A stretch of 64,000 nt of DNA. Source: CAWBRT01 sp963791145. Its GTDB lineage: Bacteria > Acidobacteriota > Terriglobia > Terriglobales > Acidobacteriaceae. The position numbers were made by a program, and so were the translations under genes. Positions within the stretch are counted from its first letter, which is position 1, and each line of letters begins with the position of its first letter. The notes beneath the pieces are model-generated. The model did not search any database and had not been told where the DNA came from. It worked only from the letters and a program-made list of their open reading frames with translations. This document shows positions 19,307-27,574 of the stretch, piece after piece. The DNA lies in the NCBI GenBank assembly GCA_963791145.1, contig CAWBRT010000004.1:107331-171330 (forward strand). Reading direction: 5' to 3'.

Positions 19307-20212
19307 CTAAGTCGTCAACCCCACGGCTGCCAGGCGCTCTTCCAGAATGATGGAAGCGCCGCGGGTTTCAAGCATGCGAAACCATTCTTCCCTTTCATCG
19401 ACCGCCTGACGCGGAATCAGGCCCACAATCTCGCCGGCGAACAGGCGGACACCGCAATGCGCGGCTTCGCGCTGGACGGCCTCAAAGACGCGAGGAACAG
19501 GTGTGTGATCGACGTCGTTCAGGTTCATGGAAACCTGCGCCCGTCCGCGAACCAGCACCCCCATCGCCTTGACGAACGGCAGGCCGCCGCTGGAGGAGCG
19601 CACGGACTTGGCTATACGCCTGGCGATCTCCACGTCGCTGGTGTTCAAGAAAATGTTGTACGCGACCAGAAATTTGCGCGCGCCGACCGCCGTCGCTCCC
19701 GCAGTGGGATGCAGGCGCGCTTCGCCGAAGTCCGGCAGGCGGGCGGGGTCAGTAGCAATTTCCTGGCGAAGGCGTTCAAACTGGCCGCGGCGAACGTTCT
19801 CCAGGTTCGTGCGCTCGGGCCTGGTAGCAGCGTCCTGGTAGAGGTAAACAGGGATACGGTAGCGCTTCCAGATTTCTGCTCCGGCTTGGCGCGCCATCTG
19901 CACGCAATGCTGCATGGTGGCATTCCGGAGCGGGACAAAGGGAACAACGTCCGTAGCGCCGATACGCGGGTGCACTCCCGCGTGGTGCGTGAGATCGATC
20001 AGTTCGGCTGCTTTGCCGACACCGCGCAGCACCGCTTCCAGCAACGGCTCGGGTTCGCCTGCCAGGGTGATGACGGAACGGTTGTGATCGGCGTCGAGGT
20101 GACGATCCAGCAGGTAAACGCCGGCGCTCTTCATGGCTTCGGCGATGGCGTTGACCTTGGTCTGGTCGCGCCCTTCGGAGAAGTTCGGCACACACTCGAT
20201 CAGCGGCGGCAT
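19307..20212 (-). CDS. ftcD: Glutamate formimidoyltransferase
   Basis: Transfers the formimino group of formiminoglutamate to tetrahydrofolate in histidine breakdown. The 301-residue protein starts PPLIECVPNFSEGRDQTKVNAIAEA, a hallmark of the N-terminal transferase domain. It continues with LLDRHLDADHNRSVITLAG (substrate-binding histidine and arginine), HHAGVHPRIGATDVVPFVP and SMNLNDVDHTPVPRVFEAV. The cyclodeaminase half found in bifunctional enzymes is absent, as in many bacteria. The ATG at 20212 has only a poor ribosome site. No other histidine-utilisation gene is in the window; a formamidase-like gene sits upstream on the same strand 92 bases away. Confidence 0.9.
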   Translation of the reverse strand: MPPLIECVPNFSEGRDQTKVNAIAEAMKSAGVYLLDRHLDADHNRSVITLAGEPEPLLEAVLRGVGKAAELIDLTHHAGVHPRIGATDVVPFVPLRNATMQHCVQMARQAGAEIWKRYRIPVYLYQDAATRPERTNLENVRRGQFERLRQEIATDPARLPDFGEARLHPTAGATAVGARKFLVAYNIFLNTSDVEIARRIAKSVRSSSGGLPFVKAMGVLVRGRAQVSMNLNDVDHTPVPRVFEAVQREAAHCGVRLFAGEIVGLIPRQAVDEREEWFRMLETRGASIILEERLAAVGLTT

Positions 20213-20304
20213 GTTCTTATACGGAGAGTACAACCCGCGCCTACAGGGCACGTGGAGGTCGCCCACTGCGGGCAATGGGCGACCTCCGAACCGCTATAGC
20301 GATC

Positions 20305-21315
20305 CTACTTCTTGAAGAGGGACTTGGGAATCATCACGTGCACGCCTTTGTTGCCGTCGACGATCTGGGTGACGTGCAGGTCGGCGCCAATGCTGATCAG
20401 CGAGTAGGCATCCAGTGCGGTCAAGCCCTTCTCTTTCTGCAGGAAGACGATCGCCGCGCGGATGGCGTCCTTGGCCGCTTCGTTCAGGTCAGGATTGAAG
20501 GCGAAGGCGATCCAGTGCGTCGGCGTCTCGGCGAAGGGTTTAGTGAGCTTCATGTCCTTGCGCACGGTGAAGCGGAAGACCGCCTGGTCCATCGCCGTTT
20601 CCATGGCGGTGAGGTTGACCTCGCCATCGCCCTGGCCGGCGTGAGCATCGCCGATGTTAAAGAGTCCGCCCTTCTTGAAGACGGGCAGATACAGGGTGGT
20701 TCCGGCGACCAGTTCTTTGCAGTCGATGTTTCCGCCGAAATCACTGGGCGGGGCGGTGGAGACACGCCCATCCTGCGCCGGCGCCAGCGCCATGATGCCC
20801 AGGAACGGCCGCATCGGAATGGTGATGTTGTCGTTGAATTTCACCGTTTTCTTCTTGATATCAACCGTGAGGAACTTCAACTGCCCCTCGGGAAAGTCTT
20901 CCGGCAGGCCGCCGGCCTTCACCACGGTGGAAGGCATGTTGTAGTTGGCGGCATAGGAGCGGGGAACGAGCTTGATGATGTCGATCTGCAGCACGTCGCC
21001 GGGTTCGGCGCCCTCGACAGCGATCGGTCCGGTCAAGGTATGACCGCTCAGCTTCTGGGCCATCAGATCGCCACGCATCTTGATGACATTGGCCAGCGTT
21101 AGCCCGGGCTTGAGCTTGTCGTTGTAAAGCATCCACGTCTGGGTCTCCACAATGTCGCCCGATTTGACCGTCAGGACCGGAGGAAGGGAATTATCGAAAT
21201 ACCCCACCCATGTGGTTTTGGGCGTGGCCGGAAGCTTGTGCGTCTCAGCGGCAAGCCTGCTGCCATAACCGGCAACCAAAGCCACGAGAAGAACCGCAAG
21301 CAGAATGTTTTTCAT
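20305..21315 (-). CDS. Exported acetamidase/formamidase family protein
   Basis: A 336-residue member of the FmdA/AmdA family, which hydrolyses short-chain amides. VKSGDIVETQTW, GPIAVEGAEPGDVLQIDIIKL, FLGIMALAP, GGNIDCKELVAGTTLYLPVFKKGGLFNIGDAHAGQGDGEV and a cupin-like C-terminus follow the family order. The cysteine in NIDCKEL and the DAHAGQGDGE cluster form the expected active-site region. Unlike cytoplasmic formamidases it has a signal peptide (KNILLAVLLVALVAGYGSRLAAE). AAGGAG eight bases before the ATG at 21315 fixes the start. The substrate is unproven. Confidence 0.82.
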   Translation of the reverse strand: MKNILLAVLLVALVAGYGSRLAAETHKLPATPKTTWVGYFDNSLPPVLTVKSGDIVETQTWMLYNDKLKPGLTLANVIKMRGDLMAQKLSGHTLTGPIAVEGAEPGDVLQIDIIKLVPRSYAANYNMPSTVVKAGGLPEDFPEGQLKFLTVDIKKKTVKFNDNITIPMRPFLGIMALAPAQDGRVSTAPPSDFGGNIDCKELVAGTTLYLPVFKKGGLFNIGDAHAGQGDGEVNLTAMETAMDQAVFRFTVRKDMKLTKPFAETPTHWIAFAFNPDLNEAAKDAIRAAIVFLQKEKGLTALDAYSLISIGADLHVTQIVDGNKGVHVMIPKSLFKK

Positions 21316-21474
21316 GCAAAGTCTCCTTGAACTCATCAGGCTGCTGGCACACAGAACATCGACTGAGAACTTGGCTTGGGATTATGGCGCGGATCAGAAC
21401 CGATTGCCAGCGACAAAAAAACGCCAATCCACTGCCTTTCCGCGCTGAACTGTGCCGGCTCGCGGAGAGAGCGG

Positions 21475-22107
21475 TTATTTACTCTTGAACCAGGTGTAAC
21501 CCAAGCTGCCCTGCAGTGAGGCGTTAATTCCAGGGTTGTGGTTGCCCAGCGAGGCGTTGGAAATATGCACGGCGCGCAGGGTCCAGGTAATCGCCCGGTC
21601 ACGTTTGATGAAGATGTGCATGCCGCCGCCGCCACCCGGGGTGAAATTGATCTTCGAAGTGTCTCCCGGAGGAATATTGGCATTTGTGAAAAGCACTCCG
21701 GCCGCGGCCTCGATAAACGGCACGACGCGCCGGCCGTGGGTGAAATTCCACTTGAGGTCGACGGGCGTCAGGCCGAATCCGTAGACATTCTGATATCCGC
21801 TCCAGAAGATGTAATCAATGGGCGTGATTTCGCCGGCCAATTCGAAGGTGCCGCGCAGCCAGCCGCGGCCCAGCTCACCGGTCATGACGCGCCCTATTCG
21901 CGCTCCGGCGCGGAACATCTGCACGTCGGTGCGCTCTCCGACACCGCTGCCGCCGCCGGCAAACACGCCGAAGTTCCAATGCTCGCGGCGTAACCCGGCT
22001 GCGTCGTCGTCCGTCTGGGAGGGAGGCGCGGCCATGGCAGGCCAGCAGAGCAGGAGAACGGCAAGCAAGCAGCAAACGGCGAAGACAGGTCTTTCGGCAA
22101 GCTTCAT
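21475..22107 (-). CDS. Lipid A 3-O-deacylase, PagL-like
   Basis: An outer-membrane beta-barrel esterase that removes the 3-O acyl chain of lipid A. The 210-residue precursor has a signal peptide (KLAERPVFAVCCLLAVLLLC then WPAMA) and alternating barrel strands. The C-terminal block WTLRAVHISNASLGNHNPGINAS matches the PagL catalytic His-Ser region; the histidine and serine of HISNAS are the likely pair. The start at ATG 22107 is used because a GGATGG lies just upstream; in-frame ATG and TTG codons occur a few codons earlier. It marks an organism with an LPS-bearing outer membrane. Confidence 0.8.
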   Translation of the reverse strand: MKLAERPVFAVCCLLAVLLLCWPAMAAPPSQTDDDAAGLRREHWNFGVFAGGGSGVGERTDVQMFRAGARIGRVMTGELGRGWLRGTFELAGEITPIDYIFWSGYQNVYGFGLTPVDLKWNFTHGRRVVPFIEAAAGVLFTNANIPPGDTSKINFTPGGGGGMHIFIKRDRAITWTLRAVHISNASLGNHNPGINASLQGSLGYTWFKSK

Positions 22108-22161
22108 ATCGCCCATCCGTAGCAAATTGAGTATCGGTTCTACTCCGGATTGTACCCGGAG

Positions 22162-22292
22162 CAGGGGTTAGGGAATAGGGGTTAGCCAATAGGGATCGTT
22201 TGTTGGGATCAGGGTGCACTTACAAAACGCCGGGCAAGAATATGGGTCAGGAATTTTGGAGCTAATCCCTAGCCCCTGATCCCTGACCCCTG
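22162..22292. repeat. Inverted pair of degenerate heptamer arrays (AGGGGTT type)
   Basis: The left arm from 22163 reads as successive seven-base units AGGGGTT, AGGGAAT, AGGGGTT, AGCCAAT, AGGGATC. The right arm 22262-22292 reads CTAATCC, CTAGCCC, CTGATCC, CTGACCC, the inverse type. The arms are about 75 bases apart and fill the gap between pagL and yebC. It could fold into a long imperfect hairpin. Confidence 0.65.
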
Positions 22293-22297
22293 TTTCG

Positions 22298-23044
22298 CTA
22301 TCCGGCGACCTCTTCCAGCTGCTTCTGGTCGATGTCGAAGTTGGCGTAGACGTTCTGCACGTCGTCCTGATCTTCCAGGGCTTCCATCAGGCGGATCATG
22401 GTGGCCGCCTGATGCCCTTCGAGCTTGATGTAGTTCTGCGGAATCATGCCGAGCTGGGCCGCTTCGGGTTTGATGCCCGCCTTCTTGACGGCCTCCAGGA
22501 CAGGTTCGTAAGCCGACGGATCGGTCAAAACTTCCCAGGTGTCGCCGTCGTCCTTGATATCGTCGCCCCCGGCCTCCAGCACGATGTTCATCAGGTCATC
22601 TTCCTTGGCCGCGGACTTGGCGATCACGATATCGCCCTTCTTGGAGAACATCCAGGCGACCGAGCCGGCTTCGGCCATGTTGCCGCCGTTCTTGCCGAAG
22701 GCGTGGCGGATCTCGCTGACCGTGCGGTTGCGATTGTCGGTGGTGACCTCAACCAGAATGGCCACCCCGCCGGGGCCATAGCCCTCGAAGGTGATTTCCT
22801 CGTAGGTCGAGCCGGGCAACTCGCCCGTGCCACGCTGTATGGCGCGCTTGATATTGTCGGCCGGCATGTTCTCGGCTTTGGCGGCCGCCACCGCCGTACG
22901 CAGTCGCGGATTCTTCTCCGCATCACCACCGCCCTTGGCCGCCATGGTGATTTCCTTGATAAGGCGGGTGAAAATCTTGCCGCGCTTGGCATCCAGCGCG
23001 CCCTTTTTGTGCTTGATGGTGGCCCACTTGGAATGGCCAGACAT
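22298..23044 (-). CDS. yebC: YebC/PmpR/TACO1 family protein
   Basis: A 248-residue cytoplasmic protein of the three-domain YebC family. It begins SGHSKWATIKHKKGALDAKRGKIFTRLIKEI, the nearly invariant family signature. NPRLRTAVAAAKAENMPADNIKRAIQRGTGE and TFEGYGPGGVAILVEV follow, with acidic C-terminal domains. Members were called DNA-binding regulators; recent work ties some to relief of ribosome stalling at proline-rich stretches. The start is the ATG at 23044, where the signature begins. It often neighbours ruvC, but no ruv gene is present here. Confidence 0.95.
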   Translation of the reverse strand: MSGHSKWATIKHKKGALDAKRGKIFTRLIKEITMAAKGGGDAEKNPRLRTAVAAAKAENMPADNIKRAIQRGTGELPGSTYEEITFEGYGPGGVAILVEVTTDNRNRTVSEIRHAFGKNGGNMAEAGSVAWMFSKKGDIVIAKSAAKEDDLMNIVLEAGGDDIKDDGDTWEVLTDPSAYEPVLEAVKKAGIKPEAAQLGMIPQNYIKLEGHQAATMIRLMEALEDQDDVQNVYANFDIDQKQLEEVAG

Positions 23045-23306
23045 GCGCACCTCGTCGAGTCTAAGGATTTCGTTCCGCCCAATTCACTTCGCTTCTCCCG
23101 GCAGACTGCCATCGCCGGAATGCCGCGAGTGACTCCGGATCGTGCCGGAGCCGGGCGTTCAGCACCAACTATTTACGGCTTCAGGGACACAATGAACGCC
23201 GTCTGAATGGTGCAGGCAAGCAGCGATTATACCACGTGTCCTCAGGAGCTGCGGCGGCAGACCCCAGCTAAGAATCTGTATAACCGAGACAAGCCATGCG
23301 TATAGA

Positions 23307-24122
23307 ATGAGGTACTCACAAAACGAAAAGCCCGGCACGATGATAGACCATACCAACAGGACCTGCTCTGAGCTACAAACCGCGTCTGAGATTGAGGCGA
23401 ACCAGAACAGAATCGACCTCATGTTTTGGCAGCAGCTCGGTGCGCTGCTGGTGCCAATATCAGGCTATGCCTGGCCGTTGACCGCCACGCATCCTGCGCT
23501 CGGCCATCCGCCCATCTTTAAAAGCCCCGCTAAATTGCTGCGGACTTTGGTCGATTATGCAACCGCACTGTTCGATAGCGAGGTAAGTTTCTACCCGAAT
23601 GACCTTGGCTTAGAACATCGGCTCGCGGTACTGGGAACAAAGGTAACGAAGAGAGTACTGAAGACCCTCACAGAATTAGAGGCAACAGGCCGGAAGCGCC
23701 ACTTGAGCCTGGAGCGTCACGGGGTCCCACAGCGGCAGGTGATCGAGGCTATTGGAAATGCGATCATAACGAGGATCACGCGCCGCCTGTCTCAAGTTGA
23801 CATCTCGAATGAGCCTCCACGGCCGCCAGAAGTCGCCGGCCAATTATCGCAGCTCACAGAAAGCATAGATACTCCCGACGCTAAAGACGCGGCACCGAAA
23901 GCTTTGCGATTGTCGTCTATGATTGAGTGCCCGTCTGCCGCGAGAAAGCTGGAAAAGTTCCTCGGTGAGAAAGGGATTTCGCCAGCCGAATTTGCCAGCC
24001 GCGCACGGACGACCGATAGAACGCTACGAACCTTCAGGAAAACCGGCAGGGTGCGGCGGGATATATTCGGGAATATCGCCAAGGTCATGGGAACAAACAC
24101 AGAGAAACTTCTAATGAAGTGA
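23307..24122 (+). CDS. Unknown protein with C-terminal XRE-like helix-turn-helix
   Basis: A 271-residue protein with no recognised enzyme motif. The first 200 residues are mostly helical, with NLGLEHRLAVLGTKVTKRVLK and RQVIEAIGNAIITRITRRLS. The last 60 residues, AARKLEKFLGEKGISPAEFASRARTTDRTLRTFRKTG and on to EKLLMK, have the spacing of an XRE-type DNA-binding fold. Codon use is less GC-rich than in the neighbours, and the gene lies alone between the yebC and permease genes, suggesting accessory origin. ATG 23307 is used; an ATG at 23340 also fits. Function unknown. Confidence 0.6.
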   Translation: MRYSQNEKPGTMIDHTNRTCSELQTASEIEANQNRIDLMFWQQLGALLVPISGYAWPLTATHPALGHPPIFKSPAKLLRTLVDYATALFDSEVSFYPNDLGLEHRLAVLGTKVTKRVLKTLTELEATGRKRHLSLERHGVPQRQVIEAIGNAIITRITRRLSQVDISNEPPRPPEVAGQLSQLTESIDTPDAKDAAPKALRLSSMIECPSAARKLEKFLGEKGISPAEFASRARTTDRTLRTFRKTGRVRRDIFGNIAKVMGTNTEKLLMK

Positions 24123-24175
24123 TAAAGAAATAAGATATCGAATTATATTCCGATTGTTTTCCGTTAGTTTTCCAC

Positions 24176-24862
24176 TTAATTTCCGCCCTGACGTTCTCTG
24201 CTCCCACTTTCCCGCTTGAACTCCCGTAAATTTCCCGAACGGTTCTCTTCGACGGTATCGACGAAAGATCCCGCACCAGATTTTCGCCCCGACGCCGGGT
24301 GCTCCGGCGGCAGAACGACGGCTTCTCCGGAGCGGGCCACGCCGGATTGTTCCTGCCGGCGGCGGATGTAGGCGTAGATTACGGCCAGCAGAGGCGGCGC
24401 CAGCAGAACTCCCCAAAAGGGAATCAGGCAGCCGAGCACGAGCGGCGCCAGAATGGATGCCCAAATCGGGACCCGGTTCTGGCGGCGCATGAGATAAGGC
24501 TGAAGGACAAGCCCGTCTGCCACCGCAATGATTGCGTATGCGATCAGCAGGCCTATCCATCTTTCCCACGGCGCTCGCGAGGCCAGCAGAGCCATGGCCG
24601 GGCCCACTAGGGCCAATACCGGACCGAAGTTGGGGATGAATTGGAATAACCCGCCAAGCACTGCCCAAAACGGCGCCCAGGGAACCCGCAGAAGCCAGAG
24701 AGCCGCCAGCCAAAGCAGGGCCACGATGGCAGTGTCGTACAACTGTGCCAGTAACCAGCGCTTCAAGGCGCCAAAGGTAAGCTCGAAATGGCTGCGAACG
24801 GTCATGAGCGCAGGCGCCGGAGTCGGTGCCGCCAATGCCAGTTTTTGATGGTTCAGCCCCAC
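24176..24862 (-). CDS. AI-2E family permease, short form
   Basis: A 228-residue membrane protein matching the C-terminal half of the AI-2E transporter family (PF01594). ALKRWLLAQLYDTAIVALLWLAALWLL, FWAVLGGLFQFIPNFGPVLALVGPAMALL and IIAVADGLVLQPYLMRR correspond to the conserved core helices. The usual N-terminal 100-120 residues with three helices are absent, so this is either a reduced member or a 5'-truncated gene. The tail after YIRRRQEQSG is long and hydrophilic. The GTG at 24862 is uncertain; an ATG at 24805 is the alternative. Members move diverse small molecules or sodium/protons; no substrate is inferred. Confidence 0.65.
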   Translation of the reverse strand: MGLNHQKLALAAPTPAPALMTVRSHFELTFGALKRWLLAQLYDTAIVALLWLAALWLLRVPWAPFWAVLGGLFQFIPNFGPVLALVGPAMALLASRAPWERWIGLLIAYAIIAVADGLVLQPYLMRRQNRVPIWASILAPLVLGCLIPFWGVLLAPPLLAVIYAYIRRRQEQSGVARSGEAVVLPPEHPASGRKSGAGSFVDTVEENRSGNLREFKRESGSRERQGGN

Positions 24863-25189
24863 CTTGCGACGACATCAGCTTAAATGGTTTAAGCCGGCTT
24901 ATGGCACAAATATGGTGCGTCACCAACTGGCGACCCAAGCAAAAAAATGGGGAGCGGGCGCTCCGCTCCCCGGTAAGGAGAGAAAAACTATTTACTTACC
25001 CTTAGACGGATACATTTGTGAAAAGCCAACAAAAGTGGAAAATATTTTTAACGACTTTTTCACCAGATAGGGCTCTTTTGGTTATGCAAGTTCCTGAAGC
25101 ATATACAGCCCCGGAACTGCAAACCGGGACCCGAAGAGTGGTTCCGTTCCAGTCGGGAGTGCGTGCTACACTCGACCTATAGGCACCTT
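24863..25189. other. Divergent intergenic region
   Basis: A 327-base gap between the permease (minus) and purQ (plus). It holds a strong hairpin with a T-run on the minus strand (24941-24971) and an AT-rich stretch 24985-25070 that may contain promoters. No protein gene is supported. Confidence 0.4.
24941..24971 (-). terminator. Intrinsic terminator on the minus strand with no gene before it
   Basis: Stem GGGGAGCG (24949-24956) pairs with CGCTCCCC (24964-24971) around a seven-base loop. Read on the minus strand it is followed by ATTTTTTT. It lies upstream of the permease gene, and no minus-strand coding gene precedes it. It could end a small RNA or act as a leader attenuator. Confidence 0.55.
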
Positions 25190-25885
25190 ATGAAATTCGG
25201 CGTTATCGTATTTCCCGGCTCCAACTGCGATCACGATGCCTACTGGGCGTTCAAGGAAGTCTTCAGCCAGCCCGCAACCATGCTCTGGCACGACTCTCAC
25301 GATCTGGAGAACTGCGACGTCGTCATAGTGCCCGGTGGCTTTGCCTACGGCGACTACCTGCGCACGGGCGCCATCGCCAAGTTTTCGCCCATTATGGAGT
25401 CGGTCCAGCGCTTTGCCGCCTCCGGCGGGTTGGTGTTGGGCATCTGCAACGGCTTCCAGATCCTGTGCGAATCGGGCCTGCTGCCCGGGGTGCTGATGCG
25501 CAACCAGGGACTGAAGTACATCTGCAAGCCGGTGCATATCCGTTGCGAGAACCCGGACACGCCTTTCACCAACCAGTGCCGCCAGGGAGAGGTGCTGACC
25601 GTGCCCATAGGGCACATGGAAGGCAATTACTTCTGCGACGAGGCTACCCTGAAGCAATTGCGGCAGCAGAACCGTGTCATCTTCCGCTACTGTTCGCCCG
25701 AGGGCGAATTAAATGCAGCCTGGAATCCCAACGGCGCCATGGACAACATTGCCGGAATCGCCAGCGAAGGTTTCAATGTGCTGGGTATGATGCCCCATCC
25801 GGAACGCGCCAGCGAACCGGCCTTGGGCATGCTGGATGGACTGAAAATTCTGCGCTCGCTGGTTAACGCCGGGGCCTTGAAGTAG
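25190..25885 (+). CDS. purQ: Phosphoribosylformylglycinamidine synthase, glutaminase subunit
   Basis: Supplies ammonia from glutamine for the fourth step of purine synthesis, working with PurL and PurS. The 231-residue class I glutaminase begins KFGVIVFPGSNCDHDAYWAF. It carries VPGGFAYGDYLR (oxyanion strand), the nucleophile Cys86 in VLGICNGFQIL, and the His-Glu pair in MMPHPERASEP. The length is normal. The ATG at 25190 is set by the conserved start. No purL or purS is in the window, so the complex is encoded in scattered genes or beyond the edges. Confidence 0.95.
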   Translation: MKFGVIVFPGSNCDHDAYWAFKEVFSQPATMLWHDSHDLENCDVVIVPGGFAYGDYLRTGAIAKFSPIMESVQRFAASGGLVLGICNGFQILCESGLLPGVLMRNQGLKYICKPVHIRCENPDTPFTNQCRQGEVLTVPIGHMEGNYFCDEATLKQLRQQNRVIFRYCSPEGELNAAWNPNGAMDNIAGIASEGFNVLGMMPHPERASEPALGMLDGLKILRSLVNAGALK

Positions 25886-25910
25886 GCCGCGGACGTTCTT
25901 CTTTTTCTAT

Positions 25911-26564
25911 TTACTTTTTCAGGATCGGGTTGTACCCCTCACCTTGCAGGCGGGCGCGGGTGATCTCCGCTTCTTTCGGGTCGTTGAAGGGTCCGACCTG
26001 CACGTGGAAGAGCCGGTCGGTTGTGGCAGTCATAATCACCACCGGATACTGCTTCCGCCGCAAAGCCTGCTGCAGCGCTTCGGCATCCTCGCGCTTGCTG
26101 ACCGCCGCCACCTGCACCATTACCCCGGAGAGCACGGGGCTTGCCGCCGGACGGGCCTTTGCCGGAGCCGGCGGTGGCGTGACTTTCGCTGTCTGTGGCG
26201 CTGCCGGATGCGGCGCGGGCCGACTTGGCTTGGGGGCGGAGAGAGGTGCGGCTGCGTCTTTCTTTTTCACTGAGTTGTAGAAACTCAGATCTTGCGAACT
26301 CGGAATGCCGGGCGGTTGGCAGTTCTTTCCCTCCGGGCAGTTCGTGGCCGAGGGATCGACGACAACCGTCTTGGGGGATGGTTTAACCGTGGTACTGACC
26401 GCCGCGGGCTGAGACTCGGGACCGGCCGCCGACTGCCTGCTGCTGGCGCGCCCATAGGTATAGCCGAGGGCAAACGACAGCGCGCAGAGTACTGCCACGA
26501 GAAAGAACAGCCCCAGCAGTTTGCCGATTCCTAGCGTGTACTCGCCTTGGTCCGATTCAGTCAT
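25911..26564 (-). CDS. Membrane-anchored SPOR-domain protein
   Basis: A 217-residue protein with a short cytoplasmic start and one membrane helix (IGKLLGLFFLVAVLCALSFALGYTYG). A proline/alanine/lysine-rich periplasmic linker of about 100 residues follows, then a C-terminal SPOR domain (VMVQVAAVSKREDAEALQQALRRKQYPVVI to LQGEGYNPILKK). SPOR domains bind denuded glycan strands of peptidoglycan at the division septum. The ATG at 26564 is chosen because MTESDQG gives the normal short N-terminus. It precedes the stomatin gene's stop by 62 bases' distance on the same strand but need not share its function. Confidence 0.85.
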   Translation of the reverse strand: MTESDQGEYTLGIGKLLGLFFLVAVLCALSFALGYTYGRASSRQSAAGPESQPAAVSTTVKPSPKTVVVDPSATNCPEGKNCQPPGIPSSQDLSFYNSVKKKDAAAPLSAPKPSRPAPHPAAPQTAKVTPPPAPAKARPAASPVLSGVMVQVAAVSKREDAEALQQALRRKQYPVVIMTATTDRLFHVQVGPFNDPKEAEITRARLQGEGYNPILKK

Positions 26565-26625
26565 CAACCCCTGCAAATTGCCGACCCCTCCTTAACCGTA
26601 CTGAAGGCGCCCGCCCCTGCGTTTC

Positions 26626-27408
26626 TTAACCGCCTATCTTTTCCTCCGCCTGTTTGCGCTCCGTCACCAGCTTCTGCAGGCCGGCGAGCAGGTCCACGGG
26701 AACAGGGAAGACGATGGTCGTGTTCTTCTCGACTCCGATCTCCGTAAGCGTCTGCAAGTAACGCAGTTGAATCGACGACGGCTCGGTGGCAAGCAGGTGC
26801 GCGGCGTCGACCAGGCGCTGGGCGGCGGCGAACTCGCCTTCGGCATGGATGATCTTGGAGCGCTTCTCGCGTTCGGCTTCGGCCTGCTTGGCCATGGCCC
26901 GCATCATGCCCTCAGGCAGATCGACCTGCTTGACTTCGACATTGACCACCTTCACGCCCCAGGGGTCGGTGTGCTGGTCGAGAATCGATTGCAGGCGCAG
27001 ATTGATCTTGTCGCGATGCGCCAGCAGTTCGTCCAATTCCACCTCGCCCAGCACGGAGCGCAGCGTGGTCTGCGCGAATTGCGAGGTCTGGTACTGGTAG
27101 TTCATTACCTCAATGATCGTCCGGCGGGGATCGACGACGCGCATGAAGATAACAGCGTTCACCTTCAGGGTGACGTTATCGCGGGTAATGATGTCCTGCG
27201 AAGGCACGTCGAAGGCGATCTGCCGCAGATCGACCCGCACGATGCGGTCCACCGGCGCGAAGACCAGGATAATGCCCGGTCCCTTAGGTCTGTCCAGCAC
27301 GCGTCCGAGGCGGAAGATGACGCCGCGCTCGTACTCGGAGAGGATCTTGATGGAATTGATGATGTAGAGAGCGAAAATGACTACTACGGCAAGACCGAAA
27401 ATACTCAA
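26626..27408 (-). CDS. Stomatin-like SPFH protein (slipin)
   Basis: A 260-residue membrane scaffold protein. The N-terminal hairpin helix IFGLAVVVIFALYIINSI is followed by the SPFH domain ILSEYERGVIFRLGRVLDRPKGPGIILVFAPVDRIVRVDLR, with KVNAVIFMRVVDP and DELLAHRDKINLRLQSILD further on. A coiled coil covers AKQAEAEREKRSKIIHAEGEF. It forms oligomeric assemblies that organise membrane proteins. Its usual partner NfeD is encoded directly upstream on the same strand 166 bases away, giving the classical NfeD-stomatin pair. Confidence 0.92.
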   Translation of the reverse strand: MSIFGLAVVVIFALYIINSIKILSEYERGVIFRLGRVLDRPKGPGIILVFAPVDRIVRVDLRQIAFDVPSQDIITRDNVTLKVNAVIFMRVVDPRRTIIEVMNYQYQTSQFAQTTLRSVLGEVELDELLAHRDKINLRLQSILDQHTDPWGVKVVNVEVKQVDLPEGMMRAMAKQAEAEREKRSKIIHAEGEFAAAQRLVDAAHLLATEPSSIQLRYLQTLTEIGVEKNTTIVFPVPVDLLAGLQKLVTERKQAEEKIGG

Positions 27409-27574
27409 AGTAGCCTCCCTCGGGCTTTCCTACGAGCCTGCACTAGAACTCGTTGGGATAGCGAATCCGCCCATTGGATGCACTGCGCGGATTGTAACCC
27501 AGAATGTTGAATTTCGCAGTGCGAACACTGGTTCATCTGCGATCAAAACTAGCGGCGGGGCAGCTCCATATTCC

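Noticed and set aside
24111..24938. Alternative minus-strand frame over the permease
   Set aside because: The 24176-24862 frame carries the AI-2E family helices; the other reads as low-complexity Arg/Gly sequence.
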